A stretch of DNA of 64,000 nucleotides, taken from positions 25,663,308 through 25,727,307 of the forward strand of contig CM068841.1 in NCBI GenBank assembly GCA_028554795.2, written 5' to 3'. The translations under genes and the position numbers were made by a program. Of this stretch, positions 1 to 13,074 are shown one piece after another. How positions within the stretch are numbered: position 1 is the stretch's first letter; each line of letters opens with the position of its first letter. The notes beneath the pieces are model-generated. The model saw only the letters and a list, made by a program, of their open reading frames with translations. It had not been told where the DNA came from and did not search any database. This stretch comes from Sinohyriopsis cumingii. Its lineage: Eukaryota; Mollusca; Bivalvia; Unionida; Unionidae.

Positions 1-2690
1 ACCATTACAAATTAAATATTATTGAATAGTTATTTTTGTCGTCACAATCAGTGCCACCACTATCATTATTTAAATCTGTTAGAGATAACGCAATGCCAGC
101 TAAGGGATATTTTATGTTAGATTTTGATCCTCTCAAACCAGTTAGTAGCATGATAAGTACGAATAATTAGCGAACTAACTAAAAGTAGTCCCTACAGCGG
201 CGGTGTTCTCTTGAGGCTGAAGCTGTCTAACTGTCGTCACTATCAGACTAACTACAGTGAAGCAGTCTGAGTAATATCAAGGCAATCCAATGCTCGGTAA
301 TACTGCTCATATTATCCAGTTTCAGGTGAAATACTATTCAAAGGAACATGTACAATAAAGGCAGTTTTCTGCCCAATCCCCTGTTATATTCGTACGGTGT
401 ACAGTACACGTTTAGGTGGTTGCCATGAACATATCTTGTTAATAAGTTATTCAGGATGATATACACACATTTCAAAATTTTCAAGGGCTCTAAGTTGGAC
501 CAGTGAGATGAGCTGTAGCAAGTGCTAGTATCCAAGGATTACATACTTGCAATATGACAATGTAATCGACACTCAACAAATCAACACATGTTTGACCTGA
601 CCACAGACATATGTAATCTATATCACTTGAAAGATAAATACCGTACATTACGGTAAACTTAGTCATTCCCGACCCAGTAGTGTTGGTTTCCAGGAAGAAT
701 GTCCACTTGAGGTCTGATATCACTAAACAGGTCTAAACTACCATTGTAATTTGCAGATTGCAAACCGTTACCGATATCCAGCACCACGCACATTTCATTG
801 TGTCGTCGCTACTAAAGAATTCTTAATTGCTTGAACGAAGTTTTTGAACTTGTGGTAAAATATTCTTAGTCTTCATTTTCGGCAGTATCATTTGACCTGT
901 AAACATACTACCTTTGCAAAATGAGGTGTTAAATAATACATATCAACATTATTTTATTTAAGCTCTGTATGTCTGTGTGATTATGTGTGAGAGAGAGAGA
1001 GGAGGAGGGGGAGATGAGATGAGGCATACAAAGTGCCGTTGTGATTAGAGGGCCATGATATTCACCTATGATTGTGTGATGTAATAAATATGATATCTTT
1101 TTCAGATATTGTTGTAAAAAATTTCGATAATTATTTTGGATCACGGAGATATCAGTCTCTCGCAGGAACCTTCTACCATTGCCATCGTGTATGGATTAGT
1201 GTACCGAAGGGAGTTCATGCCCATGAACACATCAGTTGTATCAAACTGATAGATGTCGAAGTTCAGACAAAGCTTTGCCTTGGTTAGGTTAATTGTATGG
1301 GACTCAAGACAGGTTGATAAAGGATTCTAGAAAGGTTAATAAAATATAATATTTGATCTAACACGGATGTAGAAAACCCACAGAAAGATAAATAAAGAAC
1401 CCTGTAGACCTCATATACAATATAATGGAAAGAATAACAGAAGGACTGTCTTCTGACATCCAACAATACTGCACTTCGACGCATTCGTCGTATGTAAACT
1501 TTATATGACGGCTGCAGTGGTGACATATGATAATCCATCAAATTTAGCATTTAAAGATCACCAAGCAATATTCAAACAAAGGCCAATATTTATTGCATTT
1601 TTGCACTTATACATATGATTGCAAAGCAAGTGTCTGTTAAATTATATTGATGTATGTCTGAGACTCAATCGGTATATTATTGTGCTATATTTGAGGATAA
1701 TTAGTAACGAGTACAAAAGACCAATAATGTGTGGAACATGTCCACCCATAAATTTAGGCCACGTCCGTAATTACGTTATACCGTAGCTGGAAAAAAGTTC
1801 TGCCGTATACCCCTTTACTCTCATATCCGGACTCCATACTTAGGACTTCGTTGCTGATCTAAATTAAAAGAAACACTATGCTAAGTTAGTTGTTTATTTA
1901 ATGAGGCAATATCTGTATCGAATGAACAATCTTTGTCATATATGTTGCCACATAAAACGAATACAGATCATGCGCATGATCTGGATAACTTGTAATTATT
2001 ACCTACCTCGAAAGTAAAGAATTCAAATGGACCCTTTGCCAAATTATCTATCTCTTCGTTCGGCACAGAGAGGTACCAAACAAGGACTATAAGGAGCGAG
2101 AAGAAGGAAATGGGTCTAAATATATACTTTTTAGTTTGAATAGCATACATAAGGGCAGATGTATTCCCTAACTGGAAAAGAAAGTTTTAAACATAATATA
2201 ACTTCTGTTGCTGTAAAACTGGTATCGCCTCTTTGGCCATTCACATTTTCCCTCCACAAATACATTTTCACTATAATATTATGCATTCTATAATAAAATA
2301 TTTTAGTAGCCTAATGATTATGGAGTGACACTTTATGTTATTTATTAATGGCAGAAACCAGAAACTTATTTTCCTCAATGCCACACAAGGCTCCAAAACG
2401 TTTTCAGAAACGAGATTAAATAATTTATATTTACTAATGTGCAATATATCATAAGTACATTTACAACCTACTGTGCATGATGTATTATTTGAGCAGATTT
2501 GTGTGTATGCCATGGATATACTCTCACACATATCATAATAATATTGGTAGAATATCATGTGCATACTGTTACGAGTCAGTAATATTATGTCAAATGTGTA
2601 TGCTCTAATAAACAGTAACACAAGAAAGAGTGAAAACAACAAGCTTTGCAAAATATAACAAATAATTTATTTCCCATGACAAAATCTGTA
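1..2690. other. No supportable gene; AT-rich intergenic DNA
   Basis: Both strands hold only short frames with no recognisable motif and no domain-like composition. The one local feature is a short GA-rich tract near 986-1,012. I see nothing to annotate as a gene. Confidence 0.6.
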
Positions 2691-2714
2691 AAAATGAAAA
2701 TATATGAACTTACG

Positions 2715-2992
2715 GTATCCAAAATCAAATCCAAAATGAATCCAAGAATAATCCACGAATAGAATATTTGAAGTCCTAATATTCAAATGTTCTAATGATT
2801 CCAAGTTTGAGTACCGACGAAGAATCCAAAATGGAAGGCGATGACGTATGATGTAACCTGTACTGTGCTGAAGTCTACAGTTCATTGTAGAAACACAATA
2901 ATCGATCCTCCGGTCTTCGAAATCCAAAGAATTTGTTAATAAGTGTCTTTATTCAAGAATTATGTATGAGCACAAAATATTTCCAGTTTAAA
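2715..2992. repeat. Dispersed repeat R1, copy 1
   Basis: This segment matches 14,845-15,102 in the same orientation. Shared landmarks, in order, are 'gaagtcctaatatt', 'aatgttctaat', 'aagtt(t/c)gagt', 'atggaaggcgatgacgtatg', 'acagttcattgtagaaac' and 'atgagcac'. The two copies are clearly alignable but diverged. Element class is not recognised; no ORF or terminal structure was found. Confidence 0.75.
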
Positions 2993-4338
2993 TATAAAAA
3001 TCACATGTAAAAAGTATAATATGTTCTGAATAAATTTGAAGGGTCTAGTATATCCTGATGCACAGAATAATGCAATCCAAATGTCTTTAAGTTCTCGATA
3101 ATCTAAAACAATGTTTTAGTCCAAAAGGTCACTGAGCACTTTGTAATTATATTGGAACATGTAAGAAAATGAATAATTACTCACAAATCATATCGAACAT
3201 AACTGCAATTCATTTGATTAACTGATCTTCATACAGAAATGAAACTATATTTATCAAGTACCATATATGAATTTCACTTTACGTTGAACGCAATAGAATA
3301 TGCTGGAATTGTATCGAAAAATTCCCCTAAGTCAGATTTTAGTAAACATCTCGCTTAACCCTTACAATCATGACAACGGTCAGGTCGGCAAAAACTACAT
3401 ACACAACTTTTAATCACGGACCAAAAGAAGCACAAACTACATATATATAAAAATCAATACATTGATCGCAAAACTGAATATCTTAATCAGAATACTGGAC
3501 TGCATAAACACTCAAGATAGGACACGATTACGAAACAACATTAGTTCGCAATTTCCCTAGCCAATATATTCATGACTTGATGATCAGACCATCTAATAGT
3601 GAGAACGAGTTGGACGCAAAACCGCTTTAACCTGTTGAGAGATGACATGATTATGAAAAACGGAAACCCAAGAACTGGCTGTGAGATGACACAGTCCAGA
3701 ACGTTGAAGCCAGACAAGAAATCAGAGGGAACAAGCAGCAGGCGCGTCTTCAAGAGGAATACAAAAAAAAGAATAAGTCAAGACGAGTGCGAATAACGAT
3801 GTACATGAACTAGCAGACAAACTTGCCACAGATGCAGAGTTAGCTGTGAAAATAAACGACAAAGACTCCTGTACATGGAAACGTTGAGAATATCCTGAAC
3901 AAATCAGCGGAACAGGTCAGCAGGTGGAAAGTGCATATCAGCAGCTTACTCAGATGATCTGAATATCAACAGAGACCCATTACCAAGGAAGATATGACGA
4001 AAGGGTTCTCCAAGTCAGCAGTGGTAAAGTACATAGCGCGGCCAACACCCTAATAGAAGCCTAAAATGTTTAAAAGTAGATGCCACAGTTAAAGGGGTCA
4101 CCTTTATTGACCTTCTACAGGAAATAATAGACAATAAATATGTGCCGCAATAGTAGATAAAAAGCTATATTGTTACTCTTAAATAATAATGAGACATTAG
4201 CAACAGTCTGAACTTAAGGAGCATGAATATGTTATGCCTACGAAGCAAGGTTCTAACAAGGCCGGTTTAGGAGAGGATCAGGTCTGAAGTTGATTCTAAA
4301 CTGAGAGACGAACCTGCTGTATTACTGATTGGGAGGTC
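2993..4338. other. Intergenic, no gene seen
   Basis: The frames on both strands near 3,541-3,796 are short and lack motifs. A stretch around 3,800-4,150 has coding-like composition but is broken by stops in every frame, so I leave it unassigned. Confidence 0.45.
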
Positions 4339-4795
4339 GTGTACAAACCACATAGCAGTTTTCCGCATAATCATCGAATAGTTCGAAGAATGATGGCCAC
4401 CTTTATATGTAAATTATGGAGAGTTCAGGAAAAGCATTTGACCTCCTCTTGTGTAAGCTTAGAGTGGGTCATGATCATCCCAATGGACCAGCCACGTGGA
4501 ATACAATTGACCTTGACTCAAACTCGGGAAGATCTAGACTTTACTAATGACAGCGGATTACTATCACCAACACTTCAGCACATTTGGTACAGAGGGCCTA
4601 AATACTATAGCAAGAAACCCCGGCCTGGAGATCAAGGCCGACAAGAAAAACTTTCTGCCAGTCAATATAAACAAAAATGTTCATATTCTCATAGATGGAC
4701 AAGCCATTGATTGTCACGGAATTGTAAAAGTCCCTTTATTTATTAAATACATGCACTCGTGTTTTTGTATGTACAACGATATCCGGGGTTAATTT
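4339..4795 (+). pseudogene. Unrecognised frameshifted coding-like segment
   Basis: Two overlapping frames (4,339-4,710 and 4,547-4,792) look like one decayed reading path. The first part reads HDHPNGPATWNTIDLDSNSG. After a frame change comes a longer run with YYHQHFSTFGTEGLN, KNFLPVNINKNVHILIDG and KVPLF. The balanced amino-acid use and conserved-looking beta-strand patterns suggest an ancient protein-coding origin, probably from a mobile element. I do not recognise the family and see no catalytic motif. Confidence 0.3.
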
Positions 4796-5724
4796 ATTAT
4801 ATTGTACAATATTTCGAAACAGTGAGTACGGTTTATCCTATGCTGCGCGTGCGAAGTGCTTTCGATGGGAAAACAGATTCATTAAGCGCGTAGACAATGT
4901 AGCAATGTAGTGTTTCATTGTCTGTGCACAAATGCATCACCGAAGGACGAAATCTTTTCATTATGGAACGCCCTGCTAGTGTGCAGTCTACTTGAGGACT
5001 TGCACATTGTCAGTTGTAGAGTTATGAGAGTTATTTATTAATTTCTTATGTATAGTATAGGTTGTAACTATTGTACTACCACGTTTATTTTATTTTGCAT
5101 TTTCTATATAGCTTCAGCTTGCATAGTATAATGCAAATATTTTCTATCTTGCATGTGTTTAACAAGAGATCTATATTAGCAATAAAATTGCATTTTTATT
5201 AAGAACCGTTTAGTGCCACAGGATTCACTTCTGAACATGTTTATGCCGATAATGTACTTTGTACAGTTTACCCTAAATAACATCATTCCGTGTTATCGTA
5301 TATGGCCGTGCCATTCTTGGTACACTGTGTTAGATTCAATTTCAGCTGATCAGAGTCAACGAGGTATTAGCTGTGGAGCTGACTATAGACGTTGACCATA
5401 TCAGTCGTAAAGCTGACCATAGCAGCAGCAGGGTTAAATGAACAGTGTGTTTCTAGTAGAGTAAGAGGTGATGAGGTGTTACTGACCGATTAGTGGGCAC
5501 TGATTGCTTGATTGACCAAGAAATTGTATGGTGGTCGGTAACTACCTGTAACGTTGACTGCTTCATTGACCAATGTGACTGGTAGCCAAGTATGCCAGTG
5601 ACGGAGTGTTTTGTGTAATTCCTTAAATGTGATCTTTTAGCCGTGGGCTAATATTTGCTGTTTTTATGCCCAGTATTTTGTGAGTGTAAAGCTATTTCGT
5701 ATGATATGTATCCCATCGTTTTAT
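4796..5724. other. Intergenic, no gene seen
   Basis: No ORF above background. Loose repetition of 'gaccat' and 'ttgacca' words at 5,340-5,590 is too irregular to call a tandem array. Confidence 0.45.
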
Positions 5725-5727
5725 CAT

Positions 5728-5835
5728 TTTACTATTCGAGTAAAATACCTCATTTTTCACTATATGAGTGAATACAGATTTTACTATATGAGTAAAGAAC
5801 ATCTTGTTTACTATTTGAGTAAAGTGCATCATTCT
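5728..5835. repeat. Short tandem array of self-complementary units
   Basis: About four irregular units of roughly 27-30 bp, each built around a small palindrome of the form TTTACTATnTGAGTAAA, with arms TTTACT and AGTAAA. The second unit shows paired changes, TTCACT with AGTGAA, which keep the arms complementary. Function unknown. Confidence 0.55.
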
Positions 5836-8800
5836 CTTAGTCGTGTGAAATTACTGTAAATCATTATCCTTTGTTCTTGTACTGTGTAAGGTCATTTACT
5901 TGTATTTACATTTATATTACATTATCAGGTTCGTGCGGATTGTGTTAATTTTGTCCAATATGTGGATCATATATACGCACGTACTAATCATACTTCTTTT
6001 TCCATTTGAATCATTCATCAATAAACACTATATTTGTATCATCATCAAAAGTGTTCTGTTATAAATCCGAAATCCAACCCGGTCATCTTGTTACATTGAG
6101 GATAAGGACGACAAGGCCAAGATTGCCATCTCCATGATTTTTCCCATTCTCAGATAAAGCAGCAGGAATGATAACCTACCCCTAAAAACAAAACTTAAAC
6201 TGTTCCAGTGCAAGGTTAAACACTGCTGCTCTATGGGTAGTTCAAGGTCTATCGACATGCCTTTAATTGAAACATAGAAGTGCACACCAAATAATGATTT
6301 CAAAAAGAACCCTAGACACTGAACTTCAAATCATCCACATGTCTTGGATGGAGGTAAATCATATAACCAAGACAGTGGCAAAAGGAGAACAGTAATAAAG
6401 GTCATATGTTCCATAAGGAACGAAGAGGCAAGAGGAAATGTTGATATTGATGTTCATTCCCAAACTGTTTGAAAGTAAATACTATATATTAGGCAAATGA
6501 GCCATATCAATTGCTTGTCTCAAGTAGTGGATTGGGATTATTGCCTGGAAATTGATAAACAGTCATATCACAAATGTTCCACTTAAAGCATTTCTCTAAA
6601 TTCTAGCCTTGTTGCATGAGCACCAAATGTACCATTTCATCGACTTTATGAAACTTTCACTTTATGTCGTATATTTCCAATCTTAATTTGCGGCAAACAA
6701 AGAGACATCAGTGAGGCGTGTTACGACTCTACGGTCTTAAACCAAGTAACAGAAATAAAGAAAACCAAAACGTTTTCTTAACCTTAATAACTAGTTTATT
6801 TCTCTAGGATATAAAGTGAAACTTTAAAACGAACTTACTGTTGTGAATTAAATCTCAAAATAGTCCTAAAAGTTTTATCGCAAGTCCGAAAGTGTAGATT
6901 TTTCCGAATGAATTCCAGAGGTGTCCGAAATAAGTTGCAATCCTGAATGTGTTGACGTGTCGGTAGCTTGAATGGGCTAATGTTTCAATAGTCTTGATGT
7001 ATCAGTGATATAATTCATAATATTCGTGACTGAATTTACAACAATTCCAAAATAGCGATTTAGTCCTAAATTCCAATGAATAATTTAGATGCATCGATCC
7101 TTTCAACTTATAACTGAACAAAACAAAAAGACTGATTCCACTTGACAGATGTTAAAATAGCAACAAATAGTTATGATATATACAACCTTTATGTAAAACC
7201 CTAAGACCAAAAATAAAGTAGACTAAGACAAGGGTCAAACGTTTTTTTCCCAATAAATTCTCAGTTTTAAACACGGTCAGGTTTTTTCTTACCATTTTAG
7301 CAAGGAACAAGACGAATATCAGGAAGACCAGGAATTTTCAATGTCCCGACCTCAGACACAAACAAACACGTTAACTACAAATTGTAATTATCTTAAAAAA
7401 ATATACAATTATAATAAACAAATATTAGCTATGTAACATGCTGTTTACAAAATGAAATGAAGGTGTATTTCTTAATTAGTCAGCTGATAAAATGCTTCAT
7501 TTTTTTAAAGTCTGAATCTAACATAGTTTTTTTCTGGAGGGTGACATAACCTATAGATAGTCCGTTATATTAATGTAGTGCAGAATATTATTTGTACGGA
7601 TTATATGGTTTAGTAATTTCTGTCGCATAAGGACACAAATAACGCCTCAGTATATGCGGTTCTGATATTGACATTCATCGACTGTTATGAAAAAGAGGCT
7701 TGGTTCAAATGGGCTCTGAAATTCATTGTTTCGGGACTTTAGCGTTCTAAGGTAGTATAAAGCGAATTTCAAAACTTTAACCCATTGAGATACAAACAAG
7801 TCTGAATTCATTATCTTACAGTGAAGAAACAAGTATTATTTTACTGGTTATAGGAATTTAATTAGAAAAAAGGCTAAATATTTGAAAACTGGAAGTGGTA
7901 GAATGCGAAAGTGGGAGCCGAAATATACATAGACCATATACAAAGCCATCCTAGTAGCAGAACGCTGTACTTTATGCAAAGCCGAGATTACAGAGCAGTA
8001 CAACTTTCCGGTGAAAACGCTAACAGCATGGCTGACACACAAAGAAAGGATTACAAATGACTATATTAAATTTGGACCAAAGCATTAATCTTCTACTTTA
8101 TGAGACACAATAGTTCAAAGACGTCAATTACAACGGAACGCTCTGTAGCGCTAGTGGTAGACAACACTCCCGCTCGTCTGAAAATCAAAAGGCTGAAACA
8201 CAGTTGATTTTTCTTCCACCAGACACTCCCTAAAAGACATAAACGATGGACCAGGATTTCATGCAGTCTGAAGAGCTAGTACAGGAAACGGGTTATTGTG
8301 CGCTACCTAAAAGCTCCGGTGGAAATAACAGGAGCTGTCTCTAACATTACCGAACGCTATGAGTTTGCTTCAGATGACATGGTCAAAATTCACCGCAAAC
8401 AATATAGCCAACTGCAGGCAAAGTGGACCCGAATGATGATATACCACATTTCCGTCTCGTACTTCACTGGGGGGTTTGACACGGAATGGACTGATTCTTT
8501 ACAATTCATGAACACTTACTAACCTCGTCGGAAGTGCAGTACAACGATATCACAGATGAAATCAACGCAAAACCTCAAATTCCGGTGACGACGACAGTAA
8601 ATGTAATGAGATACCAATGATTTTACAAAGAATTAGATCAAAGCTGCCACGACTGAGAACGATTTAGGAGAACGTGACATTCTCTGCGCATACATAAGAT
8701 TGCATAGAAACGCCAGTGAGCTCTTAGCATGACTTAGCAAAATTAGTGACAATTACAATATAAACTGTGCGATACAAACTGTGCGTAAAAGTGTTTTTTA

Positions 8801-9254
8801 CAGCGTGTTGTATAATAATAGGATCACAGTTGATTAAAAGTGAATATTACCTACAAGTAAATTAACTCATCAAGTTATCCACTGGCTCATCAGATCTCAA
8901 ATAAAAAAAATTTTCATCATTTTCTTCCATATTAAAATGATGATGACAATGATAATGTTATCGTTGTGAATGCCATGCAGATTATTATAGTGATCAAAAT
9001 GAAAATTTTCACTCTTGTTTTGTCTTTTGTTTTTTGTCCTTGTTTAATGTTTTGATTACGAAATTGTTTCCTAGATACGGAGTAAGAAAACATAATAAAA
9101 TAATATCTGAAATAGTACTTTGTTTCTTTTTTCTGTAGATTATACGCGCTTGTAATTTTGTGAACTTCGATTATGCAAACCCCGGTTTCATCAGAAGTAA
9201 CCTTCAAGTCCCCAGACGTCGTATAGTCGGGAATCTACTTTGCACACCCACCCA
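5836..9254. other. Intergenic, repeat-rich, no supportable gene
   Basis: The 6,780-7,420 block resembles the style of repeat R1 but I could not align it confidently. A 74-residue plus-strand frame at 8,298-8,522 has a protein-like composition but no motif. Its upstream frame breaks, so it may be transposon debris. Nothing else is seen. Confidence 0.45.
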
Positions 9255-9273
9255 AACACACACACACACACAC

Positions 9274-9363
<90 letters not shown>
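9255..9363. repeat. (AC)n(AT)n compound microsatellite
   Basis: An AC tract of about 23 bp runs directly into about 86 bp of alternating AT. Frames through it give only Ile-Tyr repeats. Confidence 0.97.
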
Positions 9364-9366
<3 letters not shown>

Positions 9367-11829
9367 CATGATTGTTCCACGGTTTATGCCCTTCCGCAAC
9401 TTCAGCGGATACTTTGCATCTCAGAATCTAGTCAGTATCCGCAAAAGAACTGATACTTGGGGAAATGTCTTTTAAACTCTCGTTTCGATTTTGGGAATAT
9501 AACAACACACGAGATTAATGTCATGTGTGATTACTATGTGACATACATTGAACATGATATATGTCATGCCTTAGGGACGTGATTGAGCAAGTTGTTTCAA
9601 TGATTCAGACCCCTATATCCTCAAAGCAGCATATCAGCGTTGCTAAGTTCTGCCATTTATTCAAGCAGTTAGCTACCTTAAAATGGGTATCACAGATAGG
9701 AGACAGCACATTTCATACAAGCCGAATGAGAGAATAAGTTGTAATTACAGACTAACGATGTGGCGTAAAGTGATATTACTTGTACCCTTTTGTGGACTGA
9801 TTTTGCTTCAAATACCCTTTGTTGAAGTATGGTCGGGGTAAGTGAAGAAAACTTCGTATGCATCCTATAAAAGCTTAAATATAAAATAGTTATACGATTA
9901 AGCGAAGCTAAACTTTATTTAATTATTCCAACATATTTTATTTCAACTGCATTGTCAGTAAATGAGTAACAACATAAATATTGAACAGTTGCAAAAACGG
10001 AAATGGAAACAGTAGTCGTTGCAATTGCTGTTATGATTATTAATGTTGTAGCAAAAATACGGAATAATATTATCTGTAAATACAGGTGGTTTTGTAACTA
10101 AGGATGTAGTTGTTTGTTCGTGTTGTATAAGTACACTTTACACTTTTAGATATCAGAAACTGCATCAAACTTTCAAGTGAATACAAGATGTTTTACTAAA
10201 ATAGCTGGTAATTATTCGTATTTTGCTATAATTACTTTATGTTATGTTTCGGCGTTCTATCCCACCATATATATTTCCTTCAAGTTATTGCTGATTATGC
10301 ACTGTTTTGTTTATTCAAATTTATATCGTGTTGATATCATAAAGATTGTTTTGCACACAAATATTTATTTTGATTTATCTATTAAAGTGACATCCCTTTT
10401 ATTTCTTAAAAAAATATTTAAAAAAAACACAAACATTTTAGTGTCAATATGGCACCCTGGAAATAGGCTATATTTGCATCTCTGCGATCCCTGATTAACG
10501 GCCGGTTCCGATAACGGAAATAATTTAAAGCCTATTCCAAAACATTTGCTTTTTCTAGGTTCTCTCGTTTCGTCAAATCATATCAACAACTGACCAATCC
10601 AATTTATCTGAAGATAAATGATTGACAGGCTTTAGTTTGACTAACATATTGTAAATTGTATTATCTAATGCTCCTTAGCCAAAAGTTGCAACATCTGGAA
10701 CATTCTTTACGTTTCTAAAATGCGCCACTACATAATATGTCAAAACTTATAGTTTATAATCGACGTTCAACTGAAATTTGACCTAGCTAGACAAAATATT
10801 AAATAACACGTCTTTCATAAACTGAAAACACGAGTAGTATGCATAAAAGGGGGCTATGAAAACAAATTATGTTTCCACACTTGCTCGCCTCTCTTTTTCT
10901 TATAATCTGAGTCCAAAGACTATGATGCTTTCCACGGAGATTGAAGACGCCGTTAACAGCCAATGTTCAGAAGGAAACTAATTTTGAACGCAAAATAGTT
11001 TTATAAGAAACGGAAAAACTCAGAGAGACCACAGAGAAACATAACATTTCAAGTAGCCGAACTTACCTCTACCATTATTTAGAACCTTTTGACTTTAGTT
11101 GTGTTAGGCAATCGTAATTAGAACCGTCTGATGCTTGCCAGCAAGTGAATAATAGCTGCATGTGATTATATAATGACTTGACATAACAAATAAGGTAGAT
11201 GGTGATAGCCCTCTTGCAATTCTATAATGCTTTTACGTCAAAATGAATTCCAATTATGACAGATGATGATAGGTTATGCATTGGTTACATGGATGGCATA
11301 GTCGAAGGATGATTATTCTTACAGATTTTTGTCACACAAAAGCTCGTGATTCTGCAATTTGACAATGAAATCTACTTATTTATCATGACATGAAGACAGC
11401 ATCATACCTTCCATCCATATAAAGCTGACGAGAACGGGGATATCAGAATAATCCGAATAAAATTGGTTATATCCTGATTACATTCGCCAGTGGCCAGATG
11501 ATACTGAACGAGCATCGATTTATTTTTAATGTTGAAATGGCACCATATCAAGACATCATTATCGACCACATTACGGGCAACGTGTTAGATCTATAAAACG
11601 TAGAAGCGGTGTCGAGGCAGACGAATAATTAGAGTCGTAAAGTTGGAAAACTCAAGAAGACAGCTTGCCCTGTCGAATAGATAGTTTGGAATTAAGGAAA
11701 TTGTAGGAGAGAGCATATTGGAAATACCAACAGGTTTTAAGATCCTCATCTAGTAGAAGCAATACATATGGAAACCAAAGTGCAAGAAATAATTCCATCA
11801 GTAACTAAACCTGGAATATTTTTGCAAGC
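9364..11829. other. Intergenic, no supportable gene
   Basis: The longest frame (10,177-10,494, plus strand) is Phe/Ile/Tyr-rich, as expected of AT-rich noncoding DNA. PolB sequence to the right might continue into 11,500-11,830 on the minus strand, but I could not identify further polymerase motifs there. Confidence 0.5.
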
Positions 11830-12339
11830 GTGTAATACGACAGACAGAGATCACAAAATGTTTCAGACATATCGGCAAGCAGCACCACTATTTTGAAATA
11901 CCAAATCACGAAGCTCGCTTAAGAAGTTTCGTACCTAAATTATCCCAGATTCTGTTATCATAGGTGCAGTCTTTATCAAACATAGCAGTGCAGTCCGACT
12001 TGCTGTAGAATACTATTTTTTTCTATCAGCGCGGTCTCATCATTTTCACTTCCATGATGTCATTTGGTCATGTGGGTACATTTCTTTGCGAGTTAGCATT
12101 CTCACCACAAATTTTCCTGCAATGTATCAAAATCATTTTGTATTCTTAACAAACTTCTCAACTGAAGTGTTTATGAAGTTTAAGGTGTCTATTAAACGCG
12201 ATTTGTCTTGAGAAAATGATAAATATTTATATAGGTTCTTCGTATGCAAGTTTTCTTGTTCATATATTTTCCAGTCGTATTTCTGATATTTGAAAGACTA
12301 ATAGAGTAAATTCTGGTAGCCTGAATTTCAGATTGAATA

Positions 12340-12376
<37 letters not shown>

Positions 12377-13074
12377 GACCATTAAGTGACAAAGGCCGCG
12401 AACTTTGTTATTGCCATGTGGTTACTCGCAAATCGATAACGAGGTAGAAGTGAAGTTTGCCCTATTATCTGCATCACAAATTTTGTTTACTGGTGGAAAA
12501 CGTTTCACGTGAGTTAATTTGTCCTTGCAGACACTGTATTAAATGTTCACCATAGTTTTCTACGCGATAACGTTTCATGGTTTTCTCATATCACTGTTGA
12601 CGCAGACGATTTTGTAAGCGTAGCCAAATTGTACATGATGTTGATATTTTCTTATCGAGATTTTTTCTGAATCGCCATCTAAGACTTATATGGGAACAAG
12701 CAATGACTCAAAATCTGAAAAAAATTATAAATGGCACACATGTCAGGGACTGAAGCTCTTAAATTGCAGTGCTTTTTGTTGGTCTGGCATGAGAGCTTTG
12801 ACGACGTTGACACAGTCTCTGCCGTGACCACTAAAACGTTCATCGTTATTGAAAACGTGGATACAATTTCTGCAGTAAAACAATTGTGTTTGTTGTATTG
12901 ATCGTTAATCAGGCCTGGTAAATATTTGATCCAACAGTACGGGCGGTCCTTGGTTTCGCTCTGCAGATAGAAAAAGTCAACTTCGTTTACACATGTCACA
13001 GAGAAAACATGCAGAAGATAAGTGCTTTCAGTGTCACTCACACGAACATTTATCGAAATATTATATAGTCTCAT
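11830..13074 (-). pseudogene. Protein-primed DNA polymerase B, N-terminal half (Polinton A)
   Basis: Degraded exonuclease-side half of a Polinton/adintovirus-type family B DNA polymerase, which replicates linear element DNA. On the minus strand the open frame from 13,074 includes YCWIKYLPGLI. After a frameshift comes a cysteine/histidine cluster (CFYCRNC, then a His and Cys), MPDQQKALQFKSF, and DFESLLVPI, which carries the Asp and Glu of an Exo I motif. YAYKIVCVN, NKVRGLCHL, NLKFRLPEF, RMLTRKEMYPHDQM and RIWDNLGTKLL follow, across several stops and frame changes. All match the order expected of this family. The palm motifs (SLYPS-like, DTDS-like) are not seen, so the C-terminal half appears lost. 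An ATT microsatellite sits inside it. Non-functional. Confidence 0.8.
12339..12376. repeat. (ATT)n microsatellite inside the PolB pseudogene
   Basis: About 12 units of ATT, reading as an Asn run on the coding (minus) strand. It lies exactly between the NKVRGLCHL block and the NLKFRLPEF block of the polymerase. Confidence 0.95.

Noticed and set aside
10177-10494. 105-codon plus-strand ORF
   Set aside because: Composition (Ile, Phe, Tyr, Leu) is what AT-rich noncoding DNA yields; no motif, no neighbouring gene.
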